A stretch of DNA of 5,101 bases, from NCBI GenBank assembly GCA_025455985.1, contig JALOLM010000211.1:1-5101 (forward strand), given 5' to 3'. A program made the translations under genes and the position numbers. This document shows, piece by piece, positions 1 to 5,101 of this stretch (the first letter of the stretch is position 1; each line of letters starts with the position of its first letter). The notes beneath the pieces are model-generated. The model saw nothing but the letters and a program-made list of their open reading frames with translations, searched no databases and had not been told where the DNA came from. This DNA is from Candidatus Nanopelagicales bacterium (lineage in GTDB: Bacteria > Actinomycetota > Actinomycetes > S36-B12 > UBA10799).

Positions 1-3
1 TCT

Positions 4-12
4 CCTTGTAAA
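4..12 (+). repeat. left copy of 9-bp terminal direct repeat (possible att core)
   Basis: CCTTGTAAA, identical to 5093-5101. It covers the anticodon loop of the tRNA-Thr fragment, a usual crossover place for tyrosine recombinases. The bases before it differ at the two ends (TCT here, CTG on the right), so identity starts at the core. If the right copy continues beyond the window into more tRNA sequence, the true repeat is longer. Confidence 0.45.
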
Positions 13-46
13 CAGGGGGTTCCCGGTTCGAGTCCGGGCGTCGGCT
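5..46 (+). tRNA. 3' fragment of tRNA-Thr(UGU)
   Basis: Counting back from the T arm gives a canonical tRNA 3' half: T stem CCCGG/CCGGG (22-26 with 34-38) around loop TTCGAGT (27-33), acceptor strand CGTCGGC (39-45) and discriminator T46, with no encoded CCA. With a 5-nt variable loop (17-21), bases 5-11 form anticodon loop CTTGTAA with anticodon TGT, which reads ACA (Thr). The 3' anticodon stem ACAGG (12-16) should face CCTGT, but bases 1-4 are TCTC and do not pair. The gene is therefore a 3' part joined to foreign sequence, as left by site-specific integration, unless bases before the window change the picture. An alternative fold with a perfect stem (2-6 with 14-18) puts G at position 33 of the loop and is not a credible tRNA. 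Confidence 0.7.
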
Positions 47-104
47 CTCTATCGTCGCAGGTCAGGAGACAGTTAGCCCTGCACGGATGTCGCCGCTCGG
101 GTCG

Positions 105-129
105 GGATTTGCCTACGGATTTGCCTACG
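105..129 (+). repeat. left tandem arm-type repeat, two 12-bp units
   Basis: GGATTTGCCTAC occurs twice without a gap, at 105-116 and 117-128. The shared unit with the right end is ATTTGCCTACG (107-117 and 119-129). The array starts about 92 bp after the terminal core. The right end carries the same motif in the same orientation at a matching distance. This spacing suggests binding sites for the amino-terminal domain of an integrase or for an accessory excision protein. The protein that binds is unknown. Confidence 0.55.
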
Positions 130-329
130 ATCGGCTCCGCGGGCGTTATTCAGGCTACTCCCGAGCCGTCTGGCCGCACGAGCGAGCACGTCATGGACGC
201 CCTGGGACCCAATGAACAGTCTGCTCCTGTTCCGCGATCAGACGCGACTGTGGCGCCTCCAGGGGGAGGGGCTTCAAGGGGATCGATGGGGTGAAGACGT
301 TGCGTGGCAGCGAGTCGGCGGCCTCGTGC

Positions 330-357
330 TTGACAGTCACTCGCGGCTACCGATAAG
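330..357 (+). promoter_or_regulatory. candidate sigma70/SigA-type promoter
   Basis: A perfect -35 hexamer TTGACA (330-335) is followed after 16 bp by GATAAG (352-357), which matches 4 of 6 positions of TATAAT. It points toward the sulfatase gene but lies about 555 bp before its start, so transcription from here would give a leader of about 550 nt. It could instead be a leftover promoter of a lost gene or a chance match. Confidence 0.28.
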
Positions 358-383
358 GGACACTCTTCATCCAACCCCGCGGG

Positions 384-569
384 GATGGTCCCGCAGTGAC
401 CGTCCAACCCGGCGGCGAACCGCACCTGCCGGGCGCACACGGCCAGGAACGATCCGGAACCGAACGCCACGACCAGGAGGTCATCGTCGGGCTGCAGCTG
501 ATGCACGGCGGCCGCGGCCGGGTACATCGGGCCGTGTAGGTAGGGCGTCAACCGGAACCTCCTCCACAT
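384..569 (-). pseudogene. remnant of a class I SAM-dependent methyltransferase
   Basis: Read from the ATG at 567-569 on the minus strand, the translation resembles the N-terminal part of a Rossmann-fold methyltransferase. It has PMYPAAAAV (residues 14-22), LQPDDDLL (25-32), a glycine-rich motif I AFGSGSFLAV (35-44), and an acidic residue in AGLDG (D56) placed 19 residues after the first motif glycine, as for the end of strand beta 2. Similarity stops near residue 62. The frame stays open to 150 with a tail that looks like no methyltransferase, and no later motif follows. An in-frame TGA lies at 591-593. Intact family members are normally about 200 residues or more, so I read this as a truncated, decayed copy. 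Motif I is also off consensus, with VVAFGSG where a D(V/I)GCG-like sequence is usual. It points leftward, away from the sulfatase gene. Family assignment is from motif recognition only. Confidence 0.5.
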
Positions 570-899
570 CGCGACCCAACGCCACGCATGTCAAGGGGTT
601 CGACGTCTGCCCCACGCTCCAGCTCGGACTTGACTCACCGAGCGAAAGCTAGCCCGGGGTGGGACCTTCGGCTCTAGTGGCTTGGAGGGTTCTTGGGTAG
701 CGTCGATCGGGCCAGAGCGGTCGCTCCACGACCCCTCGTGCGACGGTGTCCGCGATCGGCCAGCGGCCGTACGGGGCGCGGTTATCCGGTCGACCGTCGG
801 TGCCGACGCAGAGAGGGACTTGGGTGGCGCCACGCGATGGTTGCTGCAGAGTTGGCTGGATCGGATGCCGTCCTTGTGGACATCGACCCACCCGAGATG

Positions 900-906
900 A
901 AGGGAG
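900..906 (+). promoter_or_regulatory. ribosome binding site of the alkyl sulfatase gene
   Basis: AAGGGAG followed by a 6-nt spacer (907-912) and ATG at 913. It supports 913 as the start. Confidence 0.75.
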
Positions 907-912
907 CACACC

Positions 913-2712
913 ATGCCGGCCGATCTAGATGATCGAGTCGACTTCGACGACGCCGACCGGGGCTTCATCGCGAGCATCGACCCGATGGTCGTCAAAGCGA
1001 CGGACGGGCGCGTGATCTTCGAGATGGACTCGTGGGCGTTCCTCTCGGGCGAATGCCCCGAAACCGCGCACCCGAACCTCTGGCGCCAGGGCAGGCTCAA
1101 CGCGCGTCACGGCTTGTTCCAGGTGTGCGAGGGGATCTACCAGGTCCGCGGGTTCGACATCTCGAACATGACACTCGTCGAGGGTGAACGCGGTGTGATC
1201 GTCATCGATCCTCTGATGAGCGCGGAGACCGCGGCCGCTGCTTTGGCGCTCTACCGGGAGCATCGTGGCGGAAGGCCTGTGACCGCGGTGATCTACACGC
1301 ATTCCCATGCCGATCACTTCGGGGGGGTGCTCGGCGTCATCGAGGCCGACTCCGACGTTCCGATCGTGGCACCGGAGCACTTCTTGGAGCACGCGGTGTC
1401 GGAGAACGTCTATGCGGGGCCGGCGATGTGGCGTCGCGCGCGCTACTACGGAGCGGCGGATGTGGCGAAGGGGCCGCGCGGAACCTTGGGGATGGGGCTT
1501 GGCCCGGGAGGCTCGACCGGAAGGATGGGCCTGATTGCACCGACGCTCGATGTCACACACACGGGCCAGGAGGAGGTGCTCGACGGGGTTCGCATCGTCT
1601 TCCAGAGCACTCCGGGCACCGAGGCGCCTGCGGAGATGAACTTCTGCTTCCCCGACATGCGGGCCCTGTGCATGGCGGAGAACGCCACGCACAACATGCA
1701 CAACCTGCTGACGTTGCGTGGCGCCCAGGTGCGGGACCCGCGCATCTGGGCGCGATACCTCGCCGAGGCGATCGAGCTCTTCGCCCGCAACTGCGACGTG
1801 GCGTTCGCCTCGCACCACTGGCCGACCTGGGGCACCGAGAACATCGTCACCTACCTCTCGCAGCAACGCGATCTCTACGCCTACCTGCATGATCAGACGT
1901 TGCGATTGATGAACCAGGGCTACATCGGCGCCGAGATCGCGGAAGCCATCGAGATCCCTCCGGTGTTGGACGCCGCGTGGCACACGCATGGTTTCTACGG
2001 ATCGACCAATCACAACGTGAAGGCGATCTACCAGCGCTACCTCGGCTGGTACGACGGGAACCCGGCCCACTTGTGGCAGCACCCGCCCGAAGCTGCCGCG
2101 GCACGTTATGTGCAGGTGATCGGCGGCGTCGAGGCGACCCTGGCGAAGGCCGGGGAGTTCTTCGAGCAGGGAGACCTGCGTTTCGCCGCGGAGCTCGCGA
2201 GCCACGTGGTGTTCGCTGCCCCGGAAAATGCTGAGGCGCGTGGGCTGCTGGCCGACGTCTTCGAGCGTCTTGGGTACGGCTCGGAATGCGCGACCTGGCG
2301 CAACTGCTACCTGGCCGGTGCCCTGGAGTTGCGGACCAACGAGATCCCGCCCACTGTCCTGGACCCGGCGGGGATGGCCCCAGCGCTCACCGTCACGCAG
2401 CTCTTCGACTCGATCGCCATCCGCGTCGACGGCCCCAAGGCCTGGAACGAGCACCTGACGCTCACCTGGCACATCACCGACGTCGACGAGCACTACCGCA
2501 TGGAGTTGAGCAATGGTGCACTGATCCACTATCCGACGAGTGCCGAGGGAGACGCCGACCTCGAGCTCTCACTGACCCGCCAGCAACTCGGTGTCCTGCT
2601 GTTCGCGGGCCGGACGGACGGGGTCACCATGTCGGGCGACGTGAGTGTGCTCGGCACGCTCGTCGCCCTCACCGACAGCCCCAACCCCGATTTCGCTGTC
2701 GTCACCCCCTGA
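913..2712 (+). CDS. alkyl sulfatase, SdsA1 / type III (metallo-beta-lactamase fold)
   Basis: This 599-residue protein should hydrolyse alkyl sulfate esters to an alcohol and inorganic sulfate, using two zinc ions. Domains in order: metallo-beta-lactamase core (about 60-305), alkylsulfatase dimerisation domain (about 310-470, with NQGYIGAEIAEAIEIPP from 334 and later AWHTHGFYG, NHNVKAIYQRYLGWYDGNP), and a C-terminal SCP2-like domain (about 487-597) that in SdsA1 helps bind the hydrophobic substrate. All expected metal ligands are visible: THSHADH gives H130, H132, D134 and H135; E237 lies in PGTEAPAEMNF; E256 in MAENATHNMHN; H301 in FASHHW. The E-to-E spacing of 19 and the order match the SdsA1 set. 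There is no signal peptide, so it is cytoplasmic, unlike secreted SdsA1, and alkyl sulfates must first be imported. The start is fixed by an AAGGGAG site 6 nt upstream and by family-like sequence near the N-terminus (DADRGFIA, GECPETAHPNLWRQ). It looks intact. Substrate chain length and primary versus secondary preference cannot be read from sequence. Confidence 0.96.
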   Translation: MPADLDDRVDFDDADRGFIASIDPMVVKATDGRVIFEMDSWAFLSGECPETAHPNLWRQGRLNARHGLFQVCEGIYQVRGFDISNMTLVEGERGVIVIDPLMSAETAAAALALYREHRGGRPVTAVIYTHSHADHFGGVLGVIEADSDVPIVAPEHFLEHAVSENVYAGPAMWRRARYYGAADVAKGPRGTLGMGLGPGGSTGRMGLIAPTLDVTHTGQEEVLDGVRIVFQSTPGTEAPAEMNFCFPDMRALCMAENATHNMHNLLTLRGAQVRDPRIWARYLAEAIELFARNCDVAFASHHWPTWGTENIVTYLSQQRDLYAYLHDQTLRLMNQGYIGAEIAEAIEIPPVLDAAWHTHGFYGSTNHNVKAIYQRYLGWYDGNPAHLWQHPPEAAAARYVQVIGGVEATLAKAGEFFEQGDLRFAAELASHVVFAAPENAEARGLLADVFERLGYGSECATWRNCYLAGALELRTNEIPPTVLDPAGMAPALTVTQLFDSIAIRVDGPKAWNEHLTLTWHITDVDEHYRMELSNGALIHYPTSAEGDADLELSLTRQQLGVLLFAGRTDGVTMSGDVSVLGTLVALTDSPNPDFAVVTP

Positions 2713-2930
2713 TGTAACCGGACAGATGCCTCAGGGCGTGGCGCTTGGACAGAGGTGAGGTGATTCGACCCGGGAGGGAATGATCGCCACTCGGGTCGGA
2801 ATGAGGGACCCCTTGGCTGCGGGGCGAGGGTGGGGAAGGGCCAGGATCCGGGCTGACGAGACCCCGGCCCAGGACGGCCGACGTCCGGTCTGGGCCGATA
2901 CGCTCGATGGTGGGCAGCAGGAGGTTCTCC
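2713..2930. promoter_or_regulatory. sulfatase-SulP intergenic region with inverted repeat
   Basis: The spacer is 218 bp, long for tightly coupled genes. It contains a perfect 7-bp inverted repeat CGACCCG (2766-2772) / CGGGTCG (2792-2798), which extends to 10 bp with one bulged base (2763-2772 with 2792-2802) around a 19-nt loop. A second set of GC-rich arms follows: CCGGG (2848-2852) with CCCGG (2863-2867), competing with GGGCC (2838-2842) / GGCCC (2866-2870). No T-tract follows either hairpin and I see no clear promoter hexamers. The repeat could be a regulator operator or an RNA hairpin controlling read-through into the transporter gene. Confidence 0.35.
2918..2924 (+). promoter_or_regulatory. 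ribosome binding site deciding the SulP start
   Basis: CAGGAGG with a 6-nt spacer before ATG 2931. An in-frame ATG at 2907 would put this site inside the coding sequence and has no comparable site of its own, so 2931 is preferred. Confidence 0.8.
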
Positions 2931-4688
2931 ATGGCCGATGTCCCCACGGTCGGGACCGCGGTGGGCCGTCCGTCAGCAGTGCGCGAGCGCGTGGGCGGGT
3001 ACGTGCCGATCCTGTCGTGGAGCCGGCAGTATCAACGGGATTGGTGGGGTCGGGACGCGGTTGCGGGGCTGACCCTGTGGGGCCTCGTCGTGCCCGAGGC
3101 CATGGCCTACGCCGGGATCGCCGGGCTACCACCCCAGGCGGGCCTGTACACGCTCGTGGTGTCCATGCTGGTCTACGCGTTGATGGGGACCTCGCGGCAC
3201 CTGTCGGTCGGTCCGACCTCTGCCACGGCGGCACTGCTGGCGTCCTCCGTGTCGACGGCGGTGATCACCACGACCGCGGATGCCGACGACCCGGGAACCT
3301 ATGCCGCCAGCGCCGCGGCGTTCGTGCTGGTCACCGGGCTGGTGTTCCTCGTTGCGGGCCTGCTGCGCCTGGGGTTCATCACCCAGTTCCTGTCCAAACC
3401 AGTCATGGACGGCTTCGTGGTCGGCCTCGCGGTGTTCGTGGCCGTCGGGCAGCTCAACAAGCTGTTCGGCGTCCCGAAGCCCGACGGCAACACGGTGCAG
3501 AAGCTGATCGGCGTCATCAGGGAGATACCTGACGCCAACTGGGCCGCCGTCGCGGTCGGCACGGGCGCACTTGTCCTTCTGTTCTGGCTCCCCCGGGTCA
3601 GCCCGCGGCTCCCCGCCGGACTGCTCGTGCTCTTCGGGTCAATCCTGGTCAGCGGCTGGTTGGACCTCGGCGGCACCCACGGCGTCCAGGTCGTCGGCAC
3701 CCTGCCCCAGGGGCTGCCGTCGCTGACTTTCACCGCCGTCCCGGTCGAGACCTACCTGGCGATGATCCTGCCTGCCATTGGTGTGTTCCTTGTCGCCTAC
3801 AGCGAGTCCCTGGGCGTCGCCCACGAGTTCGCCGACAAGCACGGCTACGAAGTCGACGCCAACCAGGAGCTCAACGCCCACGCGGGCGCGAACATCATCA
3901 GCTCGTTGTTCGGTGGGATGCTGGCAGCCGGCAGCATGTCCGCCTCCGCGGTCAAGGAGGGCGCCGGTGCCCAGACCCAGGTCGCGAACCTGGTCACCTG
4001 GGTCGCGACCCTCATCACGCTGCTGTTCCTCACCCCGTTGTTCGCCACCCTGCCGGAGGCGGTGCTGGGTGCATTGATCATCCACGCGGTCTGGCACATC
4101 CTTGCCTCGCGCAAGTTGCGCACCCTGCGCCACGAGTCGAAAACGGAGTTCTGGTTCGGCCTGCTGGCCATGCTCGGCGTCCTGCTCATCGACGTCCTCG
4201 AGGGCATGATCATCGGCCTGGTCTCCTCCCTGGTGTTCATGATCTACCGGTCCAGTCGCCCCTACCTGGCCACCGTCGGGCGGATCCCCTGCGCGCCGGG
4301 GGCCTACTCCGATCTCGAGCGGCACCCGGAAAACGCCCCTGTTCCCGGGGTGCTCATCCTCCAACTGCACGCGCCGCTGTACTACGCCAACGCCCTGACC
4401 GTGCGCGACCAGGTCCGAGAACGCGTGGACGCCACCCAGCCCCCGCCCCGCGTGCTCGTGCTCGACCTCGGGGCGCAGGACACGATCGACCTCACCGCCA
4501 CGAACGTCCTCGTTGCGATCATCCGGGAGATGCGGGCTCGAGGGATCGAGGTCTACCTGTCCGACATCCACGCCCCCGTGCTCGCCTTCGGACCGTTCAC
4601 CGGCGTGCTGGACATCATCGGCGACGACCACGTGGTCCCGGCCATCGACCTCGCCGTCCAGCGCACCGAGTCCACCGACCCCCGATGA
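2931..4688 (+). CDS. SulP-family inorganic anion transporter with STAS domain
   Basis: This 585-residue inner-membrane protein belongs to the SulP (SLC26-like) family, whose bacterial members carry sulfate, bicarbonate or other anions. The N-terminal half is a hydrophobic multi-span core with the family hallmark VVPEAMAYAGIAGLPP (53-68) followed by QAGLY, the SVGPTSAT segment (92-99) of the anion-site region, LSKPVMDGFVVG, and the late-core segment AGSMSASAVKEGAGAQTQ (from about 333). After the last span a cytoplasmic STAS domain begins near 471 (VPGVLILQLHAPLYYANAL) and includes VLVLDLGAQDTIDLT (508-522). Length is typical of the family. The start at 2931 is set by the CAGGAGG site; a version starting at 2907 would add eight residues. 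It follows the alkyl sulfatase gene in the same direction, which makes sulfate the likeliest substrate: uptake for growth, or balancing sulfate made by the hydrolase. The family does not fix substrate, so bicarbonate or another anion remains possible. The gene appears intact. Its codons look more strongly C/G-ending (CTG, CTC, GCC, GTC) than those of the sulfatase gene, so the two may have different origins. Confidence 0.95.
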   Translation: MADVPTVGTAVGRPSAVRERVGGYVPILSWSRQYQRDWWGRDAVAGLTLWGLVVPEAMAYAGIAGLPPQAGLYTLVVSMLVYALMGTSRHLSVGPTSATAALLASSVSTAVITTTADADDPGTYAASAAAFVLVTGLVFLVAGLLRLGFITQFLSKPVMDGFVVGLAVFVAVGQLNKLFGVPKPDGNTVQKLIGVIREIPDANWAAVAVGTGALVLLFWLPRVSPRLPAGLLVLFGSILVSGWLDLGGTHGVQVVGTLPQGLPSLTFTAVPVETYLAMILPAIGVFLVAYSESLGVAHEFADKHGYEVDANQELNAHAGANIISSLFGGMLAAGSMSASAVKEGAGAQTQVANLVTWVATLITLLFLTPLFATLPEAVLGALIIHAVWHILASRKLRTLRHESKTEFWFGLLAMLGVLLIDVLEGMIIGLVSSLVFMIYRSSRPYLATVGRIPCAPGAYSDLERHPENAPVPGVLILQLHAPLYYANALTVRDQVRERVDATQPPPRVLVLDLGAQDTIDLTATNVLVAIIREMRARGIEVYLSDIHAPVLAFGPFTGVLDIIGDDHVVPAIDLAVQRTESTDPR

Positions 4689-4690
4689 AG

Positions 4691-4724
4691 AAGGGCCTAA
4701 CGACCTGTGATCGCCGGGCCCCTT
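4691..4724 (+). terminator. possible terminator hairpin after SulP
   Basis: AAGGGCC (4691-4697) can pair with GGCCCCTT (4717-4724) with one bulged C, around a 19-nt loop, just after the SulP stop. There is no U-tract, so it is at best a GC-rich-type terminator or an mRNA 3' end stabiliser. Confidence 0.35.
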
Positions 4725-4972
4725 GCCGTCCGCAATGGACCGGGAGCTTGTCACTGGAACGGGGATCTCTATGCTGGCGTCCCTGCGGGCACCATCGCCC
4801 GCTACAGCACGCCAGTCCCGCTACACCTCGCCGACCGCTTTTCGGCCGTTCTGAGCACGATCATGGGGCTGGGTGGGCCGTCGTGTAGCGGCGTAGCGGC
4901 GAATCCGGGGAACGGCGCGGAGCGCTTCCTGGGGTCGTCGTGGGGGCGGCGCGACGGGCATTTGTCGCCCGG
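4725..4972. other. no recognisable gene
   Basis: The stretch between the SulP terminator and the right arm repeats has no gene I can support. A GTG-started frame (4707-4976, 89 codons) lacks a ribosome binding site and any family motif. Seen here are a tandem 8-bp duplication GTAGCGGC (4885-4900) and the 12-mer TTCTGAGCACGA (4849-4860), which recurs at 5041-5052. No integrase or excisionase remnant is recognisable, although such genes often lie next to attachment sites. Confidence 0.55.
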
Positions 4973-5000
4973 GTAGGCATATGCCTACGATTTGCCTACG
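4973..5000 (+). repeat. right arm-type repeats and 16-bp palindrome
   Basis: Two direct units, ATATGCCTACG (4979-4989, one mismatch) and ATTTGCCTACG (4990-5000, exact), repeat the left-end motif in the same orientation with an 11-bp period. A third, inverted half-copy (GTAGGCAT, 4973-4980) forms the perfect palindrome GTAGGCATATGCCTAC (4973-4988). The last unit ends 92 bp before the right core, mirroring the left end. A likely role is integrase or excision-factor binding; the palindrome could also be a dimeric regulator's site. Confidence 0.55.
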
Positions 5001-5092
5001 TCCATGAACGCGACGTGATTCAGTGGACGGTTGCGAACGCTTCTGAGCACGAAGTTCGAACGCGAAACGACGCGGTAGACGGTCTGTCGCTG

Positions 5093-5101
5093 CCTTGTAA
5101 A
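5093..5101 (+). repeat. right copy of 9-bp terminal direct repeat (possible att core)
   Basis: CCTTGTAAA, identical to 4-12, at the very end of the window. The bases before it (GCTG) could form the 5' side of a tRNA-Thr anticodon stem, but the 30 bases upstream do not form a credible D arm or an acceptor strand complementary to CGTCGGC. I therefore read the upstream side as element sequence and expect tRNA-like sequence to continue to the right. Confidence 0.45.

Larger units (their letters stand above)
131..899. other. long stretch without an intact gene
   Basis: I find no convincing complete gene here on either strand. Open frames exist, as usual in GC-rich DNA, but apart from the methyltransferase-like piece at about 384-569 (minus strand) their translations are rich in Arg/Pro/Ser and show no family motif. 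A promoter-like site lies at 330-357, and a 10-bp palindrome CCCCGCGGGG sits at 375-384 beside the broken end of the remnant. Bases 579-899 show nothing I can name before the ribosome binding site of the sulfatase gene. This length is unusual for an upstream region and may be eroded genes or an untranslated leader. Confidence 0.6.
4..5101. mobile_element. putative integrase-less tRNA-Thr-associated integrated element (cis-mobilizable-element-like)
   Basis: Seen: the 9-mer CCTTGTAAA occurs at 4-12 and 5093-5101. The left copy spans the anticodon loop of a tRNA-Thr fragment. Direct repeats of ATTTGCCTACG lie inside both ends at nearly the same distance from the core (94 bp on the left, 92 bp on the right). 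Known: tyrosine recombinases of integrative elements often cross over in tRNA genes, and some bind paired 10-12 bp arm repeats on both sides of the core. Inferred: the window is one attL/attR-like bounded unit with an alkylsulfatase and a SulP permease as cargo. No integrase, excisionase, relaxase or phage gene is present, so movement would need an enzyme supplied in trans or in cis by a neighbouring element. The core is short and the flanks are not visible, so this is a hypothesis. Confidence 0.4.

Noticed and set aside
1..46. Intact tRNA with its 5' half just outside the window
   Set aside because: The Thr anticodon loop register leaves the stem unpaired (TCTC against ACAGG), and the only register with a good stem puts G at position 33.
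630..655. TTGACT at 630-635 as a second promoter
   Set aside because: No acceptable -10 hexamer at 16-18 bp; the nearest TAG-containing hexamer is only 14 bp away.
591..1100. Minus-strand open frame of 169 codons across the sulfatase start
   Set aside because: Ser/Arg/Pro-rich with no motif, and half of it lies antisense to the sulfatase gene.
925..2529. Long minus-strand open frame (534 codons) opposite the alkyl sulfatase gene
   Set aside because: It is the antisense shadow of a gene with clear family motifs. Its translation is rich in Arg/Val/Asp/His with no recognisable domain, as expected in GC-rich DNA.
2907..2930. Upstream ATG 2907 as the SulP start
   Set aside because: The strong CAGGAGG at 2918-2924 is correctly spaced for ATG 2931, and the extra eight residues have no support.
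2780..3532. Plus-strand open frame (250 codons) starting after GGGAGGG in the intergenic region
   Set aside because: Most of it runs out of frame through the SulP N-terminal region and is Arg/Gly-rich. Only SulP makes sense there.
3639..4754. Minus-strand open frame (371 codons) opposite the SulP gene
   Set aside because: Low-complexity Gly/Asp/Val/Gln composition without a motif, fully overlapping the conserved SulP coding sequence.
4707..4976. GTG-started frame of 89 codons after SulP
   Set aside because: No ribosome binding site, it overlaps the putative terminator, it has no family motif, and it ends inside the right arm repeats.

Overview
The window is GC-rich DNA. Its two proteins most resemble actinobacterial homologues (my recognition, no search was run), so a high-GC actinobacterium or a relative is the likely source. 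It holds two intact genes on the + strand. The first (913-2712) is a cytoplasmic metallo-beta-lactamase-fold alkyl sulfatase of the SdsA1 / type III alkylsulfatase family. The second (2931-4688) is a SulP-family anion transporter with a C-terminal STAS domain. They are co-oriented and separated by 218 bp. Together they look like a small organosulfate unit: the hydrolase frees inorganic sulfate from alkyl sulfate esters, and the permease handles sulfate or a related anion.

The ends are the most interesting part. Bases 5-46 are the 3' part of a tRNA-Thr(UGU), from the anticodon loop to the discriminator base. The 5' side of its anticodon stem is wrong, so it is a fragment and not a working tRNA. 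The 9-mer CCTTGTAAA at 4-12, spanning that anticodon loop, recurs exactly at the last nine bases (5093-5101). Inside each copy, about 92-94 bp away, lies a pair of 11-12 bp direct repeats built on ATTTGCCTACG (105-129 on the left, 4979-5000 on the right). A core in a tRNA anticodon loop with symmetric paired arm repeats is the layout expected for tyrosine-recombinase attachment sites. The window therefore reads best as a ~5.1 kb integrated unit with att sites at both ends but no integrase, comparable to a cis-mobilizable element, carrying the alkylsulfatase-SulP pair as cargo. This is inference. The core is short, and the flanking DNA needed to prove it is outside the window.

Layout: 1-130, tRNA fragment and left arm repeats; 131-899, a long stretch without an intact gene, holding a decayed class I methyltransferase fragment on the minus strand (about 384-569) and a candidate promoter (330-357); 900-2712, ribosome binding site and alkyl sulfatase; 2713-2930, intergenic region with an inverted repeat and a strong ribosome binding site; 2931-4688, SulP transporter; 4691-4724, possible terminator; 4725-4972, no recognisable gene; 4973-5101, right arm repeats with a perfect 16-bp palindrome, then the right core.
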